Source: Megasphaera sp. UBA5897 (GTDB lineage: Bacteria; Bacillota; Negativicutes; Veillonellales; Megasphaeraceae). Taken from it: a stretch of 5,239 nucleotides of DNA. The DNA lies in contig DJEN01000094.1 in NCBI GenBank assembly GCA_002431345.1, positions 1 through 5,239 of the forward strand, written 5' to 3'. The notes under the pieces were generated by a model, which saw nothing but the letters and a program-made list of their open reading frames with translations, did not search any database and was not told where the DNA came from. Made by a program: the position numbers and the translations under genes. Shown here piece after piece: positions 1 to 5,239 of the stretch. Every line of letters begins with the position of its first letter. The stretch's first letter is position 1.

Positions 1-21
1 GCGCAAAAAGAAAAAAGTACA

Positions 22-155
22 GAGAGTGCAGAGATACTTCTTTGCCTCTTCGTCGGTACGAAAAAGAATGAATATGAGGGTGTGTAGGGTCGCTTCCCTG
101 CTTTTGTCCGTACCAAAAGTGAGAGTACAGAGATTTCGTCTTTGCCAGTTCGTCG
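22..155. repeat. Imperfect direct repeat pair flanking a possible hairpin
   Basis: Two copies of a sequence of about 35 bp lie at 22-55 and 121-155. They share the blocks GAGAGT, CAGAGAT, TTTGCC and TTCGTCG and match at roughly 28 of 35 positions with one indel. Between them, GGTACG (55-60) is the inverse complement of CGTACC (109-114). AAAAG (62-66) can pair with CTTTT (101-105), and AGGG (86-89) with CCCT (96-99), so the middle could fold as a long interrupted hairpin. No reading frame with a start and ribosome binding site is evident here. It may be a degenerate intergenic repeat of a dispersed family or the remains of a small non-coding element. Its left boundary may lie outside the window. 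The repeats are seen directly; any function is unknown. Confidence 0.55.
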
Positions 156-157
156 TC

Positions 158-185
158 ACTACAAACTAAAAACTACAAACTAAAA
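158..185. repeat. Perfect 14-bp tandem duplication
   Basis: The 14-mer ACTACAAACTAAAA occurs twice with no gap, at 158-171 and 172-185. It abuts the 5' side of the terminator stem, and its final A run merges with the terminator's A/T tract. It is too short to code for anything and probably arose by slippage. It may belong to the same intergenic repeat unit as the direct repeats just to its left. Confidence 0.8.
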
Positions 186-222
186 AAAGAGACCTGCCAC
201 GAATGTGACAGGTCTCTTTTTT
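183..222 (-). terminator. Intrinsic terminator of the large activase gene (possibly bidirectional)
   Basis: The sequence 188-196 (AGAGACCTG) is the inverse complement of 209-217, and the inner bases 198-200 and 205-207 also pair around the four-base loop 201-204. Read on the minus strand, positions 208 and 197 form a U-G wobble, giving an uninterrupted 13-bp stem followed by seven U residues (188-182). On the plus strand the same position is a C-A mismatch, so the minus-strand transcript is the better fit. The stem begins about 11 bases after the TAA stop of the large gene. Six T residues at 217-222 mean it could also stop plus-strand transcription entering from the left. Confidence 0.93.
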
Positions 223-227
223 CTATC

Positions 228-3200
228 TTATTTATCTATATGTAACGTACTGTTAATATGAACGCCTTTTAAGAAAGGCATCGTTGGTTTTTCTGTCGTA
301 TCAACGGTTTCGCGAATGCCTTCAAAGGTGGTTGTCAGCATTAACTTCAAACGGTTTGTCTGGTTGACGGAGCTGGCACTGGGATCATAGTCAATGGCTA
401 CAATATTGACTTCCGGGAAGGCCGCTTTCAGTGTCTTAATCATGCCTTTGCCGGTTACGTGATTGGGAAGGCAGGCCCATGGCTGCAGGCAGACAATGTT
501 TTTAGCACCCCGCTTGATTAAGTCAATCATATCACCGGTCAGGAACCAGCCTTCACCGGCTTCATGCCCTAAAGACAAATACTGCTTGGCTTCGTCGGCA
601 ATATCATAAATGGAAGAAATGGGATCAAAATGGCGGCTCTTGGCAACGGCTTCACAATAGGGCTTGCGATACCAGTTCAGCAGTTTGACCATAGATTTGC
701 TGGCAAACGAAGAGAGCCAGCTGCCGGATAAGTATTTGTGGCGGAACTGATTGTCCAGCAGGCCGTACAAGAAGAAATCAGCCAGTCCGGAAACAATAAT
801 TTCGCCGCCTTCTTCTTCAATCATGCGGACGATATGGTTATTGGCAATCGGATGGAATTTAACGTAAATTTCACCGACTAAGCCAATGCGCGGCTTCTTT
901 TCTTCATGCATGTCGATATTGTCAAATTCAGCAATCATGCTGCGAATGTTCTTTTTGAAGGTGCTGATGTCCGCTTTCATTAAGTCGTGGGTGCATTTAT
1001 CCTGCCATTTTTTAAACAGCCTTTCAGCAGTGCCTTTGACTTTTTCATACGGGCGGGTACGATACAGTACTTGCTGCAGTGCGTCACCGTAAATCATGGC
1101 CATGACCAGGCGATGCCAAAAACCAAGGTGGGGTTTAAAGCCTGGTTGTTCATTCAGTCCTTTTGTATTCAGGGAAATAATGGAAACGTCTGCCATGCCG
1201 GCATCTGCCAAGGCTTTGCGAATCATGCCGATGTAATTGGTAGCACGGCAGCAACCACCGGTCTGGGAAATAATGACGGACGTGTGTTTCAAATCGTATT
1301 TGCCTGATTTGAGGGCCGTAATGATTTGGCCTAGCGACATGATGGCCGGATAGCAGGCATCGTTGTGAATATAGGTAAGGCCCGTATCGATGGCTTTTTG
1401 TCCTTGATGGGGCAGAATTTCCATATGGTAGCCTTCGTGGGCAAAGGCAGCTTGAAACATAGGAAAATGAATCGGCGTCATCGAAGGAGCCAGGATGACA
1501 TTGGTCTTGGCATCTTCTTTGGTAAAAATCGCTTTGTGATACGAGTAAGGAACAGTCGGTTCCGTTTCTTTTTGGCGATGATTCATGACGAAGAGGAGGG
1601 AACGCAGACGGATGCGGATAGCACCGAGATTAGATCCTTCGTCAATTTTCAATAACGTATGGATTTTGTGTCCTTGTGCTAAAATTTCCTGTACTTGGTC
1701 AGCGACAATGGCATCTAAGCCGCAGCCGAAGGAGTTGAGTTCAACTAGTTCGAGGTTTGGTTGACTGACGACATATTGGGCAGCTCGGTATAAGCGGGAA
1801 TGGTACGACCATTGGTCGACAACGCGAAGTTCTTTGGGCAAATGACCTAATGGAGCGATTCCATCTTCGGTGAGAACCGCCAGTCCCAAGCTATTGATGA
1901 GTTCGGGAATGCCGTGATTGATTTCCGGATCGACATGATAAGGCCGACCGCAGAGGACGATAGCTCGTTCGCCCCGTTTGGCGAGCATTTCCAACGTCTT
2001 TTTCGTTAAGTCCTGGTAGGTTTGTTTATAATGTTCTTTTTCATTCCATGCAGCTAACGCAGCTTTTTTAATTTCTTTTTTATCGAGATTCCAAACACTC
2101 AGTTCTTCTTGCAGTCTAGGAACGATGCGTTTTTTGTCATGAAGCGGTAAGAAAGGACATAAAAATACCGTATTTGTGTCAGACAGACGTTCTTCCATAT
2201 TATGGCGAATGACTTCCGGATAGCTCATAACCATGGGGCAGTTAAAGGTATTGTCGCGGCTTCCTTCATCTGGACCGTTTTGAATGCAGGGATAAAAAAT
2301 ACGGTCTACACCTTTTTCCAGCAGGTTTTCAATATGGCCGTGTACCATTTTAGCTGGATAGCAGGCCGAATCGGACGGGATTGTATCCATGGCTTTTTCA
2401 TACAGCTTTTTGGATGACGGATCTGATAAGACAACGGTATAACCGAGTTTGGTAAAGAATGTAAACCAAAACGGGTAGTCTTCGTACATATTGAGTACGC
2501 GAGGGATACCGACGGTGCCGCGCGGACCGTTAGCCAATGGTTTGTACTTGTTAAATAAGAGATTATATTTTACTTTGTACATATTGGGCAGTACCTTATG
2601 ATGCTGCGTGACAGAACCGGCAGCACCGCGTTCACAGCGATTACCCGTAATAAACGAACGGCCGTCGTTAAAAGTGTTTACGGTAAGAAGGCAATTATTC
2701 GTACATTTGCCGCAATGCCGAATCGACGTCGTGACATGGAGTTTGGCTAATTTGTCAAGCGTTAGTATCGACGATTTGACTTGGTCTGCATGGTAGGCAC
2801 TTCGGCAGATAAGTCCCATGCCAAACGCGCCCATGAGGCCGGCAATAGCCGGACGGATGACGTGACGCCCTAATAGTTTTTCAAAAGCCCGCAAGACGGC
2901 ATCGTTATAAAACGTACCGCCCTGAACGACGATGTGTTTTCCTAGTTTTGCTGGGTCTTTGACTTTGATTACTTTATATAAGGCGTTTTTGATGACCGAA
3001 TAGGACAGGCCGGCGGAAATATCTGCCATCGTGGCGCCTTCTTTTTGGGCCTGTTTGACTTTGGAATTCATAAAGACAGTACAGCGTGAACCCAAATCAA
3101 TCGGTCTTTTTGCCAGCAGAGCCGCCTTGGAAAAGTCTTCAATGGATAAATTCAAGGACTTGGCAAAGGTATCCAAGAAGGAACCGCAGCCAGACGAGCA

Positions 3201-4532
3201 AGCTTCATTTAAGAGAATGTCTTCAATATGCCCGTCTTTTACGCGGCTGCATTTCATGTCTTGGCCGCCAATATCGAGGATAAAATCGACATCCGGGCAA
3301 AAATGAGCGGCAGCCTGGTAATGGGCAATGGTTTCGACTTCACCTATATCTAAATGCAAGGCTTCTTTGATGAGTCCTTCGCCATAGCCTGTGATACCGG
3401 CTTTGGCAATAAAGGCGCCTTTTGGCAGACGGGAATAGACTTCTTCAACGATTTTTTGTGCAGCGAGCAGGGGGCTGCCTTCATTGTTTTGGTAATGGGT
3501 ATACAATATTTTATTATCTTCACTGAGTAAGACCGATTTAATTGTCGTTGAGCCGGCATCCATGCCAAGATAACAAGGGCCGCTGTACGATGCCAAGTCG
3601 CCGTAGGGAACGGTATGCTGACTGTGGCGTTCCTGAAATTCTTTTAGTTCGGTTTCGTTATGAAACAACGGGTCAATGCGGTCGGACTGGGCTAAGGACG
3701 ATTCATCAACGTTGCGAAGCTGGCCCATGAGATTCATAAAGGACAATTTTTTTTCATTAAAGCTGCCCAAGGCTGCTCCAATAGCAACATATACTTGGGC
3801 ATTTTCCGGAGCAATGACTTGTTCAGCTGTTAGATGCAAGGTCTTGGCAAACTGATTGCGCAGTTGGGATAAATAAGTCAGCGGACCGCCGAGGAAGCAG
3901 ACCGATCCTTTAATAGGACGGCCGCAGGCAAGACCGGTAATGGTCTGAAATACGATGGATTGGAAGACAGAAGCTGCAACATTTTCTTTGCTGGCGCCTT
4001 CGTTGAGCAGTGCCTGAATATCTGTTTTAGCAAAAACACCGCAGCGTGCGGCGATAGGATAGAGGGTATCTGATTTTTTTGCCAATTCATTTAAACCGCC
4101 GGCATCCGTATGAAGCAGTGTAGCCATTTGATCAATAAAAGCACCGGTGCCTCCAGCGCAGTTGCCGTTCATGCGGTGTTCGTTGCCGCCGGTCAGATAG
4201 GTAATTTTTGCGTCTTCGCCGCCCAATTCAATGATAACATCTGATTGGGGATAATACGTGCGTACGGCTTTAGTACCGGCAATAACTTCTTGTATAAATG
4301 TAATGCCAAGATAGTCTGCCAGTGCAATACCGCCGGAGCCGGTAATGGCAATGGTAATCTGTTGGTCGCCAAAAATTTCATAGGCGTTTTGTAAAAGATC
4401 CCAAACTTTTTGACGGATATCTGTATAGTGGCGGACATAGCAGGCATGCATACATTGTTTGGCATCATTGAGTACTGCAATTTTGACAGTTGTTGAACCA
4501 ATATCAATGCCTATATGTAATACGTTTTTCAT
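228..4532 (-). CDS. Fused double-activase / 2-hydroxyacyl-CoA dehydratase-like iron-sulfur protein (BadF/BadG/BcrA/BcrD ATPase + DUF2229), 1434 aa
   Basis: Likely a cytosolic ATP-driven electron-transfer protein; no signal peptide or membrane segment is visible. Domain order: ASKHA ATPase I (about 1-260), with phosphate motif GIDIGSTTVK (8-17), TGSGG (64-68), ELGGED (102-107) and cluster cysteines C125 (GNCAGGTG) and C164 (ARCGVF). ASKHA ATPase II follows (about 319-575), with GMDAGSTTIK (323-332), DIGGQD (420-425), C445 and C484. A linker has C607-x2-C610-x3-C614 and C633. Module A (about 672-980, DUF2229/COG3580-like) starts GIPRVLNMYE and has ACYP at C724 and FGCG at C937. Module B (about 1010-1402, COG3581-like) has ACYP at C1060, GGCC at C1094-1095 and WACLPNH at C1354. 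In HgdC-type activators such cysteine pairs hold a [4Fe-4S] cluster at the dimer interface. The start at 4532 follows AAGGTG at six bases; the upstream in-frame ATG at 4601 lacks this support. The frame is intact and the length suits fused clostridial homologues as I remember them. Family is confident; the substrate is unknown. Confidence 0.93.
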   Translation of the reverse strand: MKNVLHIGIDIGSTTVKIAVLNDAKQCMHACYVRHYTDIRQKVWDLLQNAYEIFGDQQITIAITGSGGIALADYLGITFIQEVIAGTKAVRTYYPQSDVIIELGGEDAKITYLTGGNEHRMNGNCAGGTGAFIDQMATLLHTDAGGLNELAKKSDTLYPIAARCGVFAKTDIQALLNEGASKENVAASVFQSIVFQTITGLACGRPIKGSVCFLGGPLTYLSQLRNQFAKTLHLTAEQVIAPENAQVYVAIGAALGSFNEKKLSFMNLMGQLRNVDESSLAQSDRIDPLFHNETELKEFQERHSQHTVPYGDLASYSGPCYLGMDAGSTTIKSVLLSEDNKILYTHYQNNEGSPLLAAQKIVEEVYSRLPKGAFIAKAGITGYGEGLIKEALHLDIGEVETIAHYQAAAHFCPDVDFILDIGGQDMKCSRVKDGHIEDILLNEACSSGCGSFLDTFAKSLNLSIEDFSKAALLAKRPIDLGSRCTVFMNSKVKQAQKEGATMADISAGLSYSVIKNALYKVIKVKDPAKLGKHIVVQGGTFYNDAVLRAFEKLLGRHVIRPAIAGLMGAFGMGLICRSAYHADQVKSSILTLDKLAKLHVTTSIRHCGKCTNNCLLTVNTFNDGRSFITGNRCERGAAGSVTQHHKVLPNMYKVKYNLLFNKYKPLANGPRGTVGIPRVLNMYEDYPFWFTFFTKLGYTVVLSDPSSKKLYEKAMDTIPSDSACYPAKMVHGHIENLLEKGVDRIFYPCIQNGPDEGSRDNTFNCPMVMSYPEVIRHNMEERLSDTNTVFLCPFLPLHDKKRIVPRLQEELSVWNLDKKEIKKAALAAWNEKEHYKQTYQDLTKKTLEMLAKRGERAIVLCGRPYHVDPEINHGIPELINSLGLAVLTEDGIAPLGHLPKELRVVDQWSYHSRLYRAAQYVVSQPNLELVELNSFGCGLDAIVADQVQEILAQGHKIHTLLKIDEGSNLGAIRIRLRSLLFVMNHRQKETEPTVPYSYHKAIFTKEDAKTNVILAPSMTPIHFPMFQAAFAHEGYHMEILPHQGQKAIDTGLTYIHNDACYPAIMSLGQIITALKSGKYDLKHTSVIISQTGGCCRATNYIGMIRKALADAGMADVSIISLNTKGLNEQPGFKPHLGFWHRLVMAMIYGDALQQVLYRTRPYEKVKGTAERLFKKWQDKCTHDLMKADISTFKKNIRSMIAEFDNIDMHEEKKPRIGLVGEIYVKFHPIANNHIVRMIEEEGGEIIVSGLADFFLYGLLDNQFRHKYLSGSWLSSFASKSMVKLLNWYRKPYCEAVAKSRHFDPISSIYDIADEAKQYLSLGHEAGEGWFLTGDMIDLIKRGAKNIVCLQPWACLPNHVTGKGMIKTLKAAFPEVNIVAIDYDPSASSVNQTNRLKLMLTTTFEGIRETVDTTEKPTMPFLKGVHINSTLHIDK

Positions 4533-4538
4533 ATGTTT

Positions 4539-4544
4539 CACCTT
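4539..4544 (-). promoter_or_regulatory. Ribosome binding site deciding the start of the large gene
   Basis: Read on the minus strand this is AAGGTG, six bases before the ATG at 4532. The encoded protein then begins MKNVLHIGIDIGSTT, placing the ATPase phosphate-binding loop at residue 8, as expected for this family. The longer in-frame alternative from 4601 would add 23 low-complexity residues translated from AT-rich leader sequence. Confidence 0.8.
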
Positions 4545-4560
4545 ATCGGCAGAAGCCGAT
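4545..4560 (-). promoter_or_regulatory. Small perfect hairpin abutting the ribosome binding site
   Basis: On the minus strand ATCGGC (4560-4555) and GCCGAT (4550-4545) form a 6-bp perfect stem closing a UUCU tetraloop. The 3' arm ends at the base directly before the AAGGTG site. It is followed by no U run, so it is not a terminator. It could stabilise the leader or affect ribosome access. The structure is seen; the role is inferred. Confidence 0.5.
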
Positions 4561-4603
4561 CTTTCTTTTTTACTTATTTTACTTATATATAATGAATACA
4601 TCT

Positions 4604-4653
4604 ATAGACTTATGCTGTCAATCTGATGGACGTACAGCGTATACATAGTCTAT
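4604..4653 (-). promoter_or_regulatory. Imperfect long inverted repeat in the leader of the large gene
   Basis: ATAGACT (minus strand 4653-4647) pairs with AGTCTAT (4610-4604). Further in, TACGCTGT (4641-4634) pairs with ACAGCATA (4618-4611) apart from one C-A mismatch, leaving a five-base bulge (4646-4642) and a 15-base loop. If transcription starts near 4652, as the promoter at 4659-4687 predicts, this stem would form the extreme 5' end of the mRNA. It could instead be a DNA operator just downstream of the promoter. No known riboswitch or T-box motif was recognised. Confidence 0.45.
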
Positions 4654-4658
4654 CCTAT

Positions 4659-4687
4659 ATTGTATCATATTGCGTCCAAACTGTAAG
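4659..4687 (-). promoter_or_regulatory. Predicted sigma-A-type promoter of the large activase gene
   Basis: On the minus strand the -10 is TACAAT (4664-4659) preceded by TG at 4667-4666, giving an extended -10 (TGATACAAT). After a 17-bp spacer upstream lies CTTACA (4687-4682), four of six matches to TTGACA. Initiation would fall near 4652, leaving a leader of about 120 bases with two possible hairpins. A perfect TTGACA closer to the gene (minus 4621-4616) has no acceptable -10 at the right distance. Confidence 0.6.
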
Positions 4688-4716
4688 GTAGAAAATTTTA
4701 TTTTGTAGTAATTTTT

Positions 4717-4725
4717 TGTGGATAA
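4717..4725 (-). promoter_or_regulatory. Perfect DnaA-box consensus TTATCCACA
   Basis: The plus strand reads TGTGGATAA, the exact complement of the high-affinity DnaA box TTATCCACA. It lies in the AT-rich segment between the two divergent promoters, about 30 bp upstream of the -35 of the minus-strand gene and about 50 bp upstream of the -10 of speE. I saw no second box in the intergenic region, so it is not an origin cluster. A single box could be a DnaA-regulated promoter element or a chance 9-mer. Confidence 0.4.
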
Positions 4726-4752
4726 TGTCTACTCTTGTTTTAAAGGTGTTAC

Positions 4753-4781
4753 TTCTTTTACGCTTCTATTTATGATACAAT
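4753..4781 (+). promoter_or_regulatory. Predicted extended -10 promoter of speE
   Basis: The -10 is TACAAT at 4776-4781 with TG at 4773-4774, the same extended -10 as in the divergent promoter. The -35 position at 17-bp spacing (4753-4758, TTCTTT) is poor, which extended -10 promoters tolerate. Initiation would fall near 4788, giving a leader of only about 27 bases, too short for a riboswitch. Sequence upstream is rich in T and A runs and could act as an UP-like element. Confidence 0.55.
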
Positions 4782-4802
4782 AAAGCCATTACAAGACATT
4801 AC

Positions 4803-4808
4803 AGGAGG
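4803..4808 (+). promoter_or_regulatory. Ribosome binding site of speE
   Basis: AGGAGG lies six bases before the ATG at 4815, a near-consensus Shine-Dalgarno site that fixes the start. It overlaps the second copy of a short direct repeat, CATTACAAGA (4787-4796) and CATTACAGGA (4797-4806), with nine of ten bases identical. Confidence 0.9.
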
Positions 4809-4814
4809 CCCTAT

Positions 4815-5239
4815 ATGAAAGAATTTGTGACAGAACATCAGTCGCCGTATTTGGATTTAACGGCAGAAGTTTCAAACGTATTATATAAGGGAAAATCAGA
4901 GTTTCAGGATATTATTGTAGCAGATTCGAAAGAATTTGGCCGCATGCTCGTGTTGGATGGTGTATTTCAGACATCCATCAAAGATGAATTTATGTATCAT
5001 GAAAGCATTGTCCATATTCCTTTATTTTTGCATCCTCATCCGAAGAATGTATTGATTATTGGCGGCGGCGACGGCGGTGCTGCCAGAGAAGCTGTCCGTC
5101 ATCCTGAGGTCGAACATGTGACGATGGTCGATATTGACGGCAAAGTTATTGAATTGTCTAAAAAATATTTCCCGGAAATTTCCAAAGCCATGTTGGAAAA
5201 TAATCCTAAATTAACCGTAAAAGTAGGCGACGGCATTGC
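4815..5239 (+). CDS. speE: Spermidine synthase (polyamine aminopropyltransferase), 3' end outside the window
   Basis: Transfers an aminopropyl group from decarboxylated S-adenosylmethionine to putrescine, forming spermidine and methylthioadenosine, in the cytosol. The first 141 residues are visible, about half of the usual length of roughly 280. The N-terminal beta domain includes LDGVFQTSIKDEFMYHE (47-63), the family's conserved substrate-pocket segment. The Rossmann-type cofactor site follows as VLIIGGGDGGAARE (79-92), with the acidic end of the next strand at VDID (105-108) and a GDG motif at 138-140, where the window ends. Reading is open throughout with no frameshift. The gene is divergent from the large activase gene and shares its 282-bp regulatory region. 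Whether speD or arginine/agmatine genes follow cannot be seen. Other aminopropyltransferases (for example thermospermine synthase) are possible but less likely for a protein of this type. Confidence 0.95.
   Translation, partial: MKEFVTEHQSPYLDLTAEVSNVLYKGKSEFQDIIVADSKEFGRMLVLDGVFQTSIKDEFMYHESIVHIPLFLHPHPKNVLIIGGGDGGAAREAVRHPEVEHVTMVDIDGKVIELSKKYFPEISKAMLENNPKLTVKVGDGI

Noticed and set aside
22..155. The direct repeats as a short CRISPR array.
   Set aside because: There are only two imperfect copies, the intervening segment is too long for a spacer and is itself palindromic, and no cas gene is present.
886..3730. Several plus-strand reading frames of 60-110 codons opposite the large gene (for example 987-1307 and 1365-1655), and minus-strand frames at 3350-3568, 3878-4090 and 4193-4507.
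   Set aside because: They lie wholly inside a well-supported conserved coding sequence, resemble no known protein, and look like shadows of its codon usage.
4533..4601. An upstream in-frame ATG at 4601 would extend the activase by 23 residues.
   Set aside because: The extension is low-complexity sequence translated from the AT-rich leader, has no good ribosome binding site, and would push the conserved phosphate loop away from the N-terminus. The ATG at 4532 has AAGGTG at ideal spacing.
4593..4621. A perfect TTGACA on the minus strand at 4621-4616 as a -35 box for the activase gene.
   Set aside because: At 17-bp spacing the -10 position is TATTCA, with only three of six matches, and other spacings are no better. 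The upstream extended -10 promoter scores better.
4782..4814. A riboswitch or attenuator in the speE leader.
   Set aside because: The predicted leader is only about 27 bases, with no stem or U tract; it holds just a short direct repeat and the Shine-Dalgarno site.

Overview
The window looks like chromosomal DNA from an anaerobic Gram-positive-lineage bacterium (Firmicutes). The moderate GC content, AGGAGG-type ribosome binding sites, one very large fused 2-hydroxyacyl-CoA dehydratase-type activase and the style of the proteins suggest Negativicutes, perhaps a Megasphaera relative. The genus is an impression from the sequence, not a search result.

Layout: 1-227 holds no gene. It contains an imperfect direct repeat enclosing a possible hairpin, a perfect 14-bp tandem duplication, and a strong intrinsic terminator. 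Nearly all of the rest, 228-4532 on the minus strand, is one intact gene for a 1434-residue iron-sulfur protein. The protein has two ASKHA (BadF/BadG/BcrA/BcrD-type) ATPase activase domains, a four-cysteine linker, and two related C-terminal modules (DUF2229/COG3580-like and COG3581-like). The 282-bp intergenic region 4533-4814 separates it from a divergent gene. It carries two back-to-back promoters sharing a 12-bp extended -10 sequence, a perfect DnaA-box consensus between them, and a structured leader for the big gene. From 4815 to the window end is the first half of a plus-strand spermidine synthase gene (speE).

How they may work: by family knowledge, the large protein should use ATP hydrolysis to push a low-potential electron from an activase iron-sulfur cluster onto a second cluster in the C-terminal half, which would reduce or activate a substrate nobody has firmly assigned. 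The architecture looks like a whole two-component system (activator dimer plus heterodimeric reductase) collapsed into one chain. The spermidine synthase is a separate biosynthetic function with no evident metabolic link beyond the shared regulatory region. I found no mobile elements, CRISPR arrays, tRNA or rRNA genes.
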